DNA of 64,000 nucleotides from Citricoccus sp. CH26A (GCF_000224415.1 NZ_AFXQ01000007.1:1-64000); one strand, 5' to 3'; shown: positions 8,822-17,618, numbered from the stretch's first letter. Program-made: numbers and translations. The notes: generated from the sequence alone by a model not told the origin.

Positions 8822-9949
8822 GTGAGCACAACCGACCGCCCAGACCACGCCGTCCCCGGCATCCCGGCCATCCTCCCGGCCGCGGCCCAGCCCGCCGGCC
8901 GGCCCGGGGGCACGTCCCACCCCGGGCAGCGCCCCGGCTGCGCCCCGGCCGGCAGCGCCGCCGTGGCCGCCTTCGGCCGCGTCATCACCACGATGGTCAC
9001 CCCCTTCGACGCGGCCGGGAAGATGGACGCGACGGCCGCCGAGCAACTGGTGGGCCGGCTGACCCGCGACGGCTGGAACGACGGTGTGCTGGTCAACGGC
9101 GCGACCGGTGAGTCCAGTGCCACGGACGACGCGGAGAAGCGGCGCATGATCGTGGCGGCCCGCCGGGCCGTGTCCGGGACCGGCCGGAAGGTCATCGCCG
9201 GGGTCGGCTCCGGCAACACCGCCCACAGCATCCGGCTGGCGGTCGCGGCGCACGAGGCGGGGGCCGACGGACTGCTCGTCGCGGCGCCCTACTACTCCCG
9301 CCCCAGCCAGTCCGGGCTGCTCGAGCACTTCCGGGCGATCGCGGATGCCACCCCGCTGCCGGTGATGCTCTACGACAACCCGGGGCGCGTCGGGGTGGAC
9401 CTCGAACCGGAGACCCTCCGGGACGCCGCCCAGCACCCGCAGATCATCGCCGTCATGGACGCCACGGGAGACCTCGGCGCGGCGTCCTCGATCATGCGCA
9501 CCTCCGGGCTGGCCTTCTATTCCGGAGACGACATGCTCAACCTGCCCTGGCTGTCCGTGGGCGCCACCGGCTTCGTGTCCGTGGCCGGGCACGTGGTGGG
9601 CGACCGGTTGCAGACGCTGCTGCGCCTGCACGACGAGGGCCGCAACGCCGAGGCACTCGCCCTGCACCGCCAGCTGCTGCCGATCTGTACCGGGATGCTC
9701 CGCGCCCCGGCCGCGGCCTCGGCCAAGGCGGCCCTGCGCGCGCTGGGCCTGCCGGGCGGTTCGGTCCGGCTGCCCCTGGTGGACCTGACGGAGGACCAGT
9801 ACCGAGACATCCGGCTGGACCTGGTGGCCACGGTCACGGAGCTCGGCGTCCCCACGCCCCGTGCTCCGAAGGACCCGCCCCGGCCCGCCCGTGCGGCGAG
9901 GACCACCGGCGCCCGGAAGGCCTCCCCGGTTCGCATGGGAGCACACTGA
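8822..9949 (+). CDS. DapA/NanA-family protein with the Schiff-base lysine replaced by Met
   Basis: 375 aa from GTG 8822 (CAGGAAG 7 nt upstream), with about 50 extra N-terminal residues and a basic C-terminal tail. The TIM-barrel core resembles actinobacterial dihydrodipicolinate synthases: PYYSRPSQ, YDNPGR (active-site Tyr) and FYSGDDMLNLPWLSVGATGF are present. Two key positions differ. Where the family has the Schiff-base lysine (AVKDA/AIKEA) this protein has AVMDATGDL, Met212, codon ATG at 9455-9457. The first Thr of GTTGES is Ala (GATGES, 93-98). Classical pyruvate-aldolase chemistry therefore looks impossible. Not part of a lysine operon. A sequencing error (AAG to ATG) cannot be excluded. 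Confidence 0.8.
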   Translation: MSTTDRPDHAVPGIPAILPAAAQPAGRPGGTSHPGQRPGCAPAGSAAVAAFGRVITTMVTPFDAAGKMDATAAEQLVGRLTRDGWNDGVLVNGATGESSATDDAEKRRMIVAARRAVSGTGRKVIAGVGSGNTAHSIRLAVAAHEAGADGLLVAAPYYSRPSQSGLLEHFRAIADATPLPVMLYDNPGRVGVDLEPETLRDAAQHPQIIAVMDATGDLGAASSIMRTSGLAFYSGDDMLNLPWLSVGATGFVSVAGHVVGDRLQTLLRLHDEGRNAEALALHRQLLPICTGMLRAPAAASAKAALRALGLPGGSVRLPLVDLTEDQYRDIRLDLVATVTELGVPTPRAPKDPPRPARAARTTGARKASPVRMGAH

Positions 9950-10026
9950 CGCCCACGGCGGACCCGCGAGGGGAGGCATCGTGACCCACCTCGGCCGCCC
10001 CGCCCGGGTCCCGCCCCGCCCGGGTC

Positions 10027-10269
10027 CATAATTGAGCTGTGACGCACGATCCGGTGACCCGCGACGAGGCTGGCCGAGCGCTCTACGCCGAGCGCTCGAG
10101 GCTCCTGCCCGGCCTCGGACACCCCCCGGCGCCGCCCCGGACCGGCCTCGAGGACCCCGTCCGCGAACACCGGTGGCGCATGGCCGGGGAGTCCGCCCCG
10201 CTCCCGGACGCCTCCGGTGGTCCCCGCGACCGGGGCCAGGCCCGGGCCTCCCGCCGTGTCCAGCGCTGA
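10027..10269 (+). CDS. Possible leaderless small ORF upstream of the IclR gene
   Basis: CATAAT (10027-10032), a near-perfect -10 box, is followed by 6 nt and GTG at 10039, the spacing typical of leaderless actinobacterial transcripts. The frame from 10039 encodes 76 aa rich in Arg/Pro with no recognisable domain and overlaps the IclR start. It may be a real small protein, a leader peptide, or only the promoter region of the IclR gene. I cannot tell. Confidence 0.25.
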
Positions 10270-11164
10270 GACGCCGCGGGACAGCACCCTGGACCGGTTG
10301 ATCCGGATCCTCGGTGCCTTCGACGCCGACCGTCCCACCCTCTCCGTCGCCGCCCTGGCCCGCCGGGCGGACATCCCCCTGCCCACCGCCTACCGGTGGG
10401 TGGACCGGCTCACCGCGGCGGGACTGCTGGAGCGCGGGGAGGGCGGCGCCGTCGGGCCCGGGATGAGGCTGTGGGAGCTGGCCTCCCGGTCCTCCCCGGG
10501 CACCTCGCTGCGCCGGGCCGCGATGCCCTACATGGACGACGTCCAGGCGGTGCTGCGCCAGCACACCCAGATCGCCGTCCTGGACCCCGCCGGGGTGCTC
10601 GTCCTGGAACGGCTCTCCGCCCGCGGCGCGGTGCCGAACCAGGCCACCATCGCCGGCCGGCTGCCCACCTTCACCACGGCGCTGGGGCTGGTGCTGCTGG
10701 CCTTCGCCCGCCGGCACGTCGCCGAGTCGTTCCTGGCCGAGCACGCCGCGGAGCTCGGCCTGCCCCTGGCGGAGACGTGGCACGACGGCGCCGCCTCCTC
10801 GGCGGCCCGGCCCGGCCCCGCCGGCGGGACGCTGCGCGGGTCCGCCCGGGGTGTCGTCAACCCCACGGCGCCGGAGTTGCGGGCCCTGCTGGCCGAGGTC
10901 CGCCGCCAGGGCTGGGCGTCGGTGGACGGGCAGATCGACTCGGAGGCCACCGGCGTGGCCGTCCCGGTGCTCTCCCCGGAGGGCCAGACGATCGCCGCCC
11001 TGGGCGTGGTGGTGCCCCGGACCTCGGAGTTCCGGCCCGGACTGGCCCCCATGCTGCTGGCAGCCGCCCGCGGCATCAGCAGGGCGCTGGGTCCACAGGA
11101 CGAGCTGCCCCGGGCGGATCGGATCCACCCCGACCATCCCCCCGTCGAGGTGCCCCGCGAGTAG
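10217..11164 (+). CDS. IclR-family transcriptional regulator, probable pob/pca regulator
   Basis: 315 aa from GTG 10217, or 302 aa from GTG 10256; neither start has a good ribosome binding site. N-terminal winged helix-turn-helix (LSVAALARRADIPLPTAYR), then the IclR effector domain (ATIAGRLPTFTTALGLVLLA onward, and GWASVDGQIDSEATGVAVPV near the end). IclR proteins such as PcaU, PcaR and PobR control the beta-ketoadipate pathway in other bacteria. This gene lies directly upstream of pobA on the same strand, and a perfect 19-bp palindrome lies between them, so I infer that it regulates pobA-pca in response to 4-hydroxybenzoate, protocatechuate or beta-ketoadipate. Confidence 0.82.
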   Translation: MVPATGARPGPPAVSSAETPRDSTLDRLIRILGAFDADRPTLSVAALARRADIPLPTAYRWVDRLTAAGLLERGEGGAVGPGMRLWELASRSSPGTSLRRAAMPYMDDVQAVLRQHTQIAVLDPAGVLVLERLSARGAVPNQATIAGRLPTFTTALGLVLLAFARRHVAESFLAEHAAELGLPLAETWHDGAASSAARPGPAGGTLRGSARGVVNPTAPELRALLAEVRRQGWASVDGQIDSEATGVAVPVLSPEGQTIAALGVVVPRTSEFRPGLAPMLLAAARGISRALGPQDELPRADRIHPDHPPVEVPRE

Positions 11165-11221
11165 CGGGGCCTGCCCGGGGGCGCTCGCGGACGGACGCGA
11201 GGGTGACCGGCCGCCGACGTC

Positions 11222-11240
11222 ATTCTCACCGGGTGAGAAT
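11222..11240. promoter_or_regulatory. Perfect 19-bp palindrome, candidate IclR operator for pobA
   Basis: ATTCTCACC-G-GGTGAGAAT: nine-base arms around a single central G, 74 nt before pobA and 57 nt after the IclR gene. Length and position suit a dimeric regulator site. I noticed no second copy in the window. Confidence 0.6.
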
Positions 11241-11313
11241 CGACGCGGCACGGCGGTGTTCGCTCGATCACACTGGAGCCAGACCCGAACGTCCGTACAA
11301 CGAAGGAGTTGGC

Positions 11314-12528
11314 ATGGCAGAAACCCCCACAGTCACCCGCACCAAGGTCGGTATCGTCGGCGGCGGCCCGGCCGGCCTGCTGCTCTCCCACCTGCTGTCC
11401 CAGCAGGGCATCGACAACGTCGTCGTGGAGAAGCGGGACCACGAGACCATCAAGAACACCCACCGCGCCGGCATCCTCGAGCAGCAGGCGGTGCGGATGC
11501 TGACGGACACGGGCGTGGACGGCCGCGTGCTCACCGTCGGCGACGAGCACGAGGGCATCGACCTGCGGTTCAACGGCGAGTCCCACCCGCTGAACTTCCC
11601 GGACCTGGTGGACGCCACCGTCACCCTGTACGCCCAGAACGAGGTCTTCGTGGACCTGGCCGCGGCGCGGAAGCGCGACGGCGGCGACGTCCGGTTCGAG
11701 GCCGAGGTCATCGAGGTCCTCGACCTGGAGACGGACACCCCGACGTTCCGCTACAAGGACATCTCCGAGGGCGCGAACCCGGACGAGGTGTTCGAGATCC
11801 AGTGCGACGTCCTCGTGGGCGCGGACGGCTCCCGCTCCTTCTGCCGCCGTGCGGTGGGGGAAGCCCAGGGCCACAAGGACTTCAAGATCGAGTACCCCTT
11901 CGCCTGGTTCGGCATCCTCACCGAGGCCCCGAAGTCCTCCCCGGAGTTGATCTACGCGAACTCCCCGGACGGTTTCGCCCTCATCTCCCAGCGTTCCGAG
12001 ACCGTCCAGCGGATGTACTTCCAGTGCGCCCCGGATGAGAACGTGGACGACTGGTCGGACGACCGCATCTGGTCCGAACTGCAGAAGCGCGTGGACGGCC
12101 CGGACGGCCTGCAGCTGAAGACCGGCCCGATCTTCGACAAGACCGTGCTGAACTTCCGCTCCTTCGTCCGCGAGCCCATGCGCCACGGCAACATGTTCCT
12201 GGCCGGCGACGCCGCGCACACCGTCCCGCCGACCGGCGCCAAGGGCCTGAACCTGGCGTTCGCGGACGTGCAGGTGCTGTTCAACGCGCTGGAGTCCTTC
12301 TACTCCTCTGGTTCCCGCGAGCTGCTGGACGCCTACGCGGACACCGCCCTGAAGCGGGTCTGGAAGGCGCAGAACTTCTCCTACTGGATGACCTCCATGC
12401 TGCACACCCGCGCCGACGCCAACCCGTTCGAGGCCAAGCGCGCGCTCGGGGAGCTGGAGACGATCACCTCGTCCCGTTACGGTCAGCAGTACCTCGCCGA
12501 GTCCTACACCGGCTGGCCCCACGCCTGA
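11314..12528 (+). CDS. pobA: 4-hydroxybenzoate 3-monooxygenase
   Basis: 404 aa. NAD(P)H- and FAD-dependent class A hydroxylase converting 4-hydroxybenzoate to protocatechuate. Shows the FAD Rossmann motif VGIVGGGPAG (residues 12-21), the DG motif VLVGADGSRS and the GD motif AGDAAHTVPPTGAKGLNLAF, with length and architecture of the PobA family throughout. Start ATG 11314 follows GAAGGAG. It is the first gene of the pob-pca run; its product is the substrate of PcaHG encoded 67 nt downstream. Confidence 0.96.
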   Translation: MAETPTVTRTKVGIVGGGPAGLLLSHLLSQQGIDNVVVEKRDHETIKNTHRAGILEQQAVRMLTDTGVDGRVLTVGDEHEGIDLRFNGESHPLNFPDLVDATVTLYAQNEVFVDLAAARKRDGGDVRFEAEVIEVLDLETDTPTFRYKDISEGANPDEVFEIQCDVLVGADGSRSFCRRAVGEAQGHKDFKIEYPFAWFGILTEAPKSSPELIYANSPDGFALISQRSETVQRMYFQCAPDENVDDWSDDRIWSELQKRVDGPDGLQLKTGPIFDKTVLNFRSFVREPMRHGNMFLAGDAAHTVPPTGAKGLNLAFADVQVLFNALESFYSSGSRELLDAYADTALKRVWKAQNFSYWMTSMLHTRADANPFEAKRALGELETITSSRYGQQYLAESYTGWPHA

Positions 12529-12595
12529 CCGGCGCCCCCGGCCCGGCCCCCCGAACCACCCGACCTCCACCAACCCCACCCGAAAGGAGCAGCCC

Positions 12596-13411
12596 GTGAG
12601 CCAGGACCAGCATGATCCTGCTGAGGAGAGCTTCAGCAACAGCCACGTGCTCGACCCCGCTGCGACCCAGGACTCCCAGGAGACCATCAACGCGGAGATG
12701 CAGGACATCCACGACGCGGCCTCGGGGGAGACCCAGCCGCGCGTGAACTTCCCGCCGTACCGCAGCTCGCTGTACCGCCACCCCACCAAGTCCATGCACC
12801 ACGCGGACCCGGAGACCATCGAGCTGTGGTCCCCGGCGTTCGGCAACCGCGACGTGCACACCCTGGAGTCGGACCTGACCATCCAGGGCCAGGGGGAACC
12901 GCTGGGCGAACGGATCGTCGTGCGCGGCAAGATCCTGGACGGCGACGGCCGCCCGGTGCGCAACCAGCTCGTGGAGATCTGGCAGGCCAACGCCTCCGGC
13001 CGCTACGTGCACAAGCGCGACCAGCACCCGGCTCCGCTGGACCCGAACTTCACCGGCGTGGGCCGCACCATCACCGGTGACGACGGCTCCTACGAGTTCA
13101 CCACCATCAAGCCGGCCCCGTACCCGTGGAAGAACCACCACAACGCCTGGCGCCCGGCCCACATCCACTTCTCGCTGTTCGGCACGGACTTCACCCAGCG
13201 GATGATCACCCAGATGTACTTCCCGGGCGACCCGCTGTTCAGCCTGGACCCGATCTACCAGTCGATCACCGACCAGAAGGCCCGCGACCGGCTGGTCGCC
13301 ACCTACGACCACAACGTCTCCACCCACGAGTGGAACACCGGCTACTACTGGGACATCGTCCTCAGCGGCAGCAACCGAACCTGGATGGAGGGCGACACCG
13401 ATGCGCATTGA
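12596..13411 (+). CDS. pcaH: Protocatechuate 3,4-dioxygenase beta subunit
   Basis: 271 aa. Iron-binding subunit of the intradiol dioxygenase that cleaves protocatechuate to 3-carboxy-cis,cis-muconate. The four Fe(III) ligand positions are visible: Tyr in SGRYVHK, Tyr in APYPWKN and the two His of RPAHIHF. About 50 acidic/polar residues precede the conserved PPYRSSLYRHP. Start GTG 12596 has AAAGGAG upstream. The 3' end overlaps pcaG by 11 nt, which favours balanced synthesis of the two subunits. Confidence 0.96.
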   Translation: MSQDQHDPAEESFSNSHVLDPAATQDSQETINAEMQDIHDAASGETQPRVNFPPYRSSLYRHPTKSMHHADPETIELWSPAFGNRDVHTLESDLTIQGQGEPLGERIVVRGKILDGDGRPVRNQLVEIWQANASGRYVHKRDQHPAPLDPNFTGVGRTITGDDGSYEFTTIKPAPYPWKNHHNAWRPAHIHFSLFGTDFTQRMITQMYFPGDPLFSLDPIYQSITDQKARDRLVATYDHNVSTHEWNTGYYWDIVLSGSNRTWMEGDTDAH

Positions 13412-14042
13412 TCAGAACCAGCTGGACGCGGCACGCTCGGGCGACGAGAGGCTCGTGCCGACCCCGGGCCAGACCATCGGCCCGTTCTTCGGCTACGCCG
13501 ACGGCTACGATCAGGTCCACCTGCCCTTCCGCGACGGCAACCACCTGGTCAACCCCGCCCGCCCGGACGCCGTGCGCCTGACCGGCACCGTGTACGACGG
13601 CAACGGGGACCCGATCCCGGACGCCATGCTGGAGATCTGGCAGGCCGACGCCGAGGGGCAGATCCCGCAGGAGACCGGTTCGCTGGTCCGTGACGGCTGG
13701 ACCTTCACCGGCTGGGGCCGGGCCACCGTGGACAACGTGGGCACGTACACCTTCTCCACCGTCAACCCGGGACCCACCGAGGAGGGCAAGGCCCCCTTCA
13801 TCCACCTCGTGGTCTTCGCCCGCGGCCTGCTGAACAAGCTGCACACCCGGATCTACCTGCCGGAGGACACCGCCGCCCTGGAGAAGGACGCCCTGCTGTC
13901 CTCCCTGGACGCGGACCGCCGCAGCACCCTGATCGCCGAGCGCCGGGCCGACGGCAGCCTGCTGTTCGACGTGCACCTGCAGGGCGAGAAGGAGACCGTG
14001 TTCCTGCAGTTCCCGGGCATCGAGTACCCGGACCACGCCTGA
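13401..14042 (+). CDS. pcaG: Protocatechuate 3,4-dioxygenase alpha subunit
   Basis: 213 aa. Non-metal-binding partner of PcaH; forms the alpha-beta dioxygenase. Begins with the conserved TPGQTIGPFFGYA and contains GDPIPDAMLEIWQAD and FSTVNPG typical of the alpha chain; the iron ligands are absent, as expected. ATG 13401 overlaps pcaH. Two strong hairpins follow before pcaB. Confidence 0.96.
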   Translation: MRIDQNQLDAARSGDERLVPTPGQTIGPFFGYADGYDQVHLPFRDGNHLVNPARPDAVRLTGTVYDGNGDPIPDAMLEIWQADAEGQIPQETGSLVRDGWTFTGWGRATVDNVGTYTFSTVNPGPTEEGKAPFIHLVVFARGLLNKLHTRIYLPEDTAALEKDALLSSLDADRRSTLIAERRADGSLLFDVHLQGEKETVFLQFPGIEYPDHA

Positions 14043-14074
14043 GCACCCCCGTGCTCGGCGCCCGGCTGGGCGGC

Positions 14075-14112
14075 AGCGTCCGGCACCCCGCCACACCGGG
14101 GTGCCGGACGCT
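14075..14112 (+). terminator. Strong hairpin after pcaG
   Basis: Perfect 16-bp stem (14075-14090 with 14097-14112) around a 6-nt CCACAC loop, 32 nt after the pcaG stop. It could terminate part of the pobA-pcaHG transcript or protect its 3' end. Confidence 0.6.
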
Positions 14113-14137
14113 GAGACGTACCGCACGGCCCCGCTGA

Positions 14138-14204
14138 CGATGGGCCCGGTGGCCCGGATGCGCTCGAGGTATTCTGCGGACGCATCCGGGCCACCGGGCC
14201 ATCG
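14138..14204. repeat. Second, longer inverted repeat between pcaG and pcaB
   Basis: Arms 14138-14162 and 14181-14204 pair over 24 bp with a single bulged G and an 18-nt loop. It is followed by TAGCCT at 14212-14217, a possible -10 box, so pcaB may have its own promoter here. Confidence 0.55.
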
Positions 14205-14340
14205 TTGCCGATAGCCTAGGAGGGGCCGGCCCGTTCCGGCCGACCCCCAGGATGCCGACCGGACTCGCGCCGGCCGCGCGTCCGCACCCTCCACCAGACC
14301 CGTCGCCAGACCCCCGCCAGACCCAGGAGCCCGCCACCCG

Positions 14341-15903
14341 ATGACCGATCCAGCAGCGTTGCCGGAGACCTCCACCGCCGAGCCGGGTCCGACCGACCGG
14401 GCCGTGCCGGCGTCGCAGTCCGTCCGGGGCGCCGCGGAGGCGCGCGTGGCCCGGGACCCGGAGTCCGACGTCGGCCTGCTGGACCCGCTCTCCGCCGGCA
14501 CCGCCGTGGCCGCGCAGTCCTCGGACACCGCCTACCTGCGTCACCTGCTCGAGGTCGAGGCCGCCTGGACCGTGGTGCTCGCCGAGGCGGGGATGACCTC
14601 CGCCGCCCACGCCCGCGCCGCCCAGGCCTGCGCGGACCCCGCCCAGTACGACCTCGCCGCGCTGGCCCACGCCGGCCAGGACGGCGGCAACCCACTGATC
14701 CCCGTGCTCAAGGCCATGCGCGCCCGCGCCGCCGAGGCCGCCCCGCAGGACGCGGGTGTCACCGGGGCCCTCCACGTCGGCGCCACCAGCCAGGACATCA
14801 TGGACACCGCCATGATGCGGATGTCCGCCCGCGTCGCGGCGACGATCCTGGCGGACCTGCGCGCCGCCGTCGCCGCCCTCGTGGACCTGGCGCGGACGCA
14901 CCGGGACACCCCGATGGTGGCCCGCTCCCTGGCCCAGCACTCGCTGCCCTCGACCTTCGGGCTGCGTGCCGCCGGTTGGCTGACCGCGCTCACCCAGGCC
15001 GGTCGGCGACTGGAGGCCGCCACCACCGCGCTGCCGATCCAGTGGGGTGGCGCCGCCGGCACCATGGCGGCCCTGTCCGGCCGCGTGGCCACGGCGCACC
15101 GCCAGGGGACTCTCGACGCCGGCCTCGGCCCCTTCGAGCTCGTCGAGCGCCTCGCGGACCGGCTCGGGCTGGCCGCGCCGGCCGGGCCCTGGCACACCAA
15201 CCGGATGGCGGTCACCGGGATCGCCGCGGCCCTGGCCGAGGTGGTGGCCGCCTGCGGGAAGATCGCCAACGACGTGCTGGTCTCCGCCCGGATCGAGAAC
15301 GGCGAGCTCGGTGAACCGCTGGCCGCCGGCCGCGGTGGGTCCTCGGCGATGCCGCACAAGCAGAACCCCGTGCTCTCCGTGATGATCCACTCCGGCGCCC
15401 TGTCCGCACCGGGCTCGCTGGCCCAGGTGCTCACCGCCGCCGGCGCCGCGAACGAGGAACGCCCGGACGGGGGCTGGCACGCCGAGTGGCCGGCCCTGCG
15501 CCACCTGATGCGCCAGGCCGGGGGCGCGGCCGAGCGCACCGCCGAGCTGGTCTCGGGGCTGCGGGTGAACACCGCGCGGATGGCGGAGAACCTGAACCGC
15601 GTGGGCCCGCTGCTGGTCTCCGAACGGCTCATGGCCGAGCTCGCCCCGGTGTTGCAGGAGCAGGCCGGCGGAGAACCCGGATCCGGCAAGGCCCGGCTCC
15701 AGGCGATCGTGGACCGCAGCCTGGGCGGCGGCCCGGACGAACCCGACTTCCGCACCCTGCTACGCGCCGAGCTGCCGCAGTCCGTCTCCGACGAGCGGCT
15801 CGACGGCCTGCTCGACCCGGCGGAGTACATCGGTGAGGCCGGAATCCTGGTGGACCGGTTCGTGGCCGCGGCCGGCGGGTTCCTGGCGGCCGGCCAGGAC
15901 TGA
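14341..15903 (+). CDS. pcaB: 3-carboxy-cis,cis-muconate cycloisomerase
   Basis: 520 aa. Cyclises 3-carboxymuconate to 4-carboxymuconolactone; fumarase/aspartase superfamily. The superfamily signature GSSAMPHKQNP is intact, as are GATSQDIMDTA and the helical-bundle core. About 45 residues precede the usual start of the family fold. ATG 14341 has CAGGAG about 11 nt upstream. It opens the pcaB-pcaD-pcaC series. Confidence 0.94.
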   Translation: MTDPAALPETSTAEPGPTDRAVPASQSVRGAAEARVARDPESDVGLLDPLSAGTAVAAQSSDTAYLRHLLEVEAAWTVVLAEAGMTSAAHARAAQACADPAQYDLAALAHAGQDGGNPLIPVLKAMRARAAEAAPQDAGVTGALHVGATSQDIMDTAMMRMSARVAATILADLRAAVAALVDLARTHRDTPMVARSLAQHSLPSTFGLRAAGWLTALTQAGRRLEAATTALPIQWGGAAGTMAALSGRVATAHRQGTLDAGLGPFELVERLADRLGLAAPAGPWHTNRMAVTGIAAALAEVVAACGKIANDVLVSARIENGELGEPLAAGRGGSSAMPHKQNPVLSVMIHSGALSAPGSLAQVLTAAGAANEERPDGGWHAEWPALRHLMRQAGGAAERTAELVSGLRVNTARMAENLNRVGPLLVSERLMAELAPVLQEQAGGEPGSGKARLQAIVDRSLGGGPDEPDFRTLLRAELPQSVSDERLDGLLDPAEYIGEAGILVDRFVAAAGGFLAAGQD

Positions 15904-16056
15904 GCCTCCCCGAGGACCACGAGCAGAGACCGACCACCGACCATCCCCGCCCAGCCGGATCCGCGTGTGCAGGCCCGGCGGCGACCGACGAGAACCGACG
16001 AACACCGACGACTGACGACGACGTCAGCAGCCCAAGGAACAAGGAATGGAGCACCA

Positions 16057-16878
16057 GTGACGACACCAGAGATCACCGCGAGCCGTCTGACCAACGAGGT
16101 CGACTCGTTCGGAGAGCCCCAGGACGTCCTGTTCGTGGGCGCCGGCCTGGGCACCGGGGTGCATGCCCTGTGGCAGGACACCGCGAACCTGCTGGAGGAG
16201 CGCTTCCAGGTCATCGGCTGGGACCTGCCCGGTCACGGTGAGTCCCCGGCGCACAACGAGCCGACCTCCATCGCCGACCTGGCCAACGCCGTCGCGGACC
16301 TGGTCCGGGCCCAGCACGCCAGCGGCACGATCCCGGCCGGCGCCAAGGTCTACTACGCCGGCGTCTCGGTCAACGGCGAGGTGGCCCTGCAACTGGGCCT
16401 GGACCACGGCGACCTGTTCGACGGCATCGCCGTGATCTGCTCGGCCGCGAAGATCGGCGTGCCGGAGGCCTGGCGCGAGCGCGCGGAGTTCGTCGAGAAG
16501 GCCGGCACCCCGTCCATGGTCGCCGGTTCGGCGGAGAAGTGGTTCGCCCCGGGCTTCATCGAGAAGCACCCCGCCCGCTCGACCCGCCTGCTGCACACCC
16601 TGCAGGAGGCCGACCGGTTCTCCTACGCCCGGATCTGCGAGGCGCTGGCACAGTTCGACGTGCGCGAGCGCCTGGGCGAGATCACCACGCCGATCCTGGC
16701 CATCAACGGCGCGGTGGACGGGGTCTGCCCGCCGGCGGACGCCGAGCAGATCGCCGCCGGGGTCCAGCACGGCACCGCCGTGGTGCTGGACGGCGTGGCG
16801 CACCAGGGGCCCACCGAGGACCCGGAGAACACCGCCCGCATCCTCCGGGAGCACTTCGGGGCCGTCCGCGCCGGCTGA
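16057..16878 (+). CDS. pcaD: 3-oxoadipate enol-lactonase
   Basis: 273 aa alpha/beta hydrolase converting beta-ketoadipate enol-lactone to beta-ketoadipate. Start GTG 16057 with GGAG/AAGGAA upstream; the open frame before it is not needed. The oxyanion-loop region VGAGLG, the nucleophile elbow AGVSVNG (Ser104), an Asp in INGAVDG and a His in DGVAHQG form a plausible triad. The elbow reads G-V-S-V-N rather than the usual G-x-S-x-G. In many actinobacteria this enzyme is fused to PcaC as PcaL; here the two are separate genes 145 nt apart. Confidence 0.9.
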   Translation: MTTPEITASRLTNEVDSFGEPQDVLFVGAGLGTGVHALWQDTANLLEERFQVIGWDLPGHGESPAHNEPTSIADLANAVADLVRAQHASGTIPAGAKVYYAGVSVNGEVALQLGLDHGDLFDGIAVICSAAKIGVPEAWRERAEFVEKAGTPSMVAGSAEKWFAPGFIEKHPARSTRLLHTLQEADRFSYARICEALAQFDVRERLGEITTPILAINGAVDGVCPPADAEQIAAGVQHGTAVVLDGVAHQGPTEDPENTARILREHFGAVRAG

Positions 16879-17023
16879 GCCCCACCCGGGGACGCCACCC
16901 CCGCGCCCCCGCGGTGACGCCGTCCCCGCGGGACGCCGCCCCCGCAGGCGCGGGCCCGCGCGTCGTCCGACCCCGATCCTCCCGAGCCCCCGCGGCACGA
17001 GACCTCACAGAGCAGGAGCTTCC

Positions 17024-17479
17024 ATGAGCGAGAACACCCAGCAGGCCGCCCAGCCCATCGGGCACGACATGTCCGCCACGAGCCAGGACGTCCTCGACGC
17101 CGGCATGGCGGTGCGCCGCGAGGTCCTGGGCAACGCCCACGTGGACCGCGCGGAGTCGAACAAGGACGAGACCACCGAGGACTTCCAGAACCTCATCACC
17201 CGGTACGCGTGGGGGACCATCTGGACCCGCCCGGGCCTGGACCGGCGGATGCGCTCGGCCGTCACCATCTCCGCGATGGTCTCGGGCGGGTACTGGGAGG
17301 AGGCCGCCATGCACATCCGGGCGGCGCTGCGCAACGGCCTGAGCCGCGAGGAGATCAAGGAGATCCTGCTGCAGACCGCCATCTACTCCTCCGTGCCCGC
17401 CGCCAACATCGCCTTCAAGCTGGCCCAGGAGGTCTTCGCCCAGGTGGACGAGGACCTCGCCGCCGGCAAGGAGCTCTAG
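17024..17479 (+). CDS. pcaC: 4-carboxymuconolactone decarboxylase
   Basis: 151 aa. Decarboxylates 4-carboxymuconolactone to the enol-lactone used by PcaD. Conserved TRPGLDRRMRSAVTIS and AAMHIRAALRNGLSREEIKE blocks, and the full length of stand-alone PcaC. ATG 17024 is preceded by CAGGAGCTTCC. Its position after pcaD, although it acts before PcaD, recalls the order of the fused PcaL protein. Confidence 0.94.
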   Translation: MSENTQQAAQPIGHDMSATSQDVLDAGMAVRREVLGNAHVDRAESNKDETTEDFQNLITRYAWGTIWTRPGLDRRMRSAVTISAMVSGGYWEEAAMHIRAALRNGLSREEIKEILLQTAIYSSVPAANIAFKLAQEVFAQVDEDLAAGKEL

Positions 17480-17618
17480 GGGCGGACCGGATCCCGACCC
17501 GCGCCCCGGCCCACCGCAGCCCACCCACCGTCACCGGGCCGGTCGCCCTCCCCGGGCTCCCAGACCGTCCCCGGCCCACCGCAGTAGCCTGTCGTTCGAA
17601 CAGAGAGAAGGTCATCCC

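Noticed and set aside
8750-11251. 833-codon minus-strand frame across the DapA-family and IclR genes
   Set aside because: Repetitive Gly/Arg/Pro/His composition and no motifs; both plus-strand genes are well supported.
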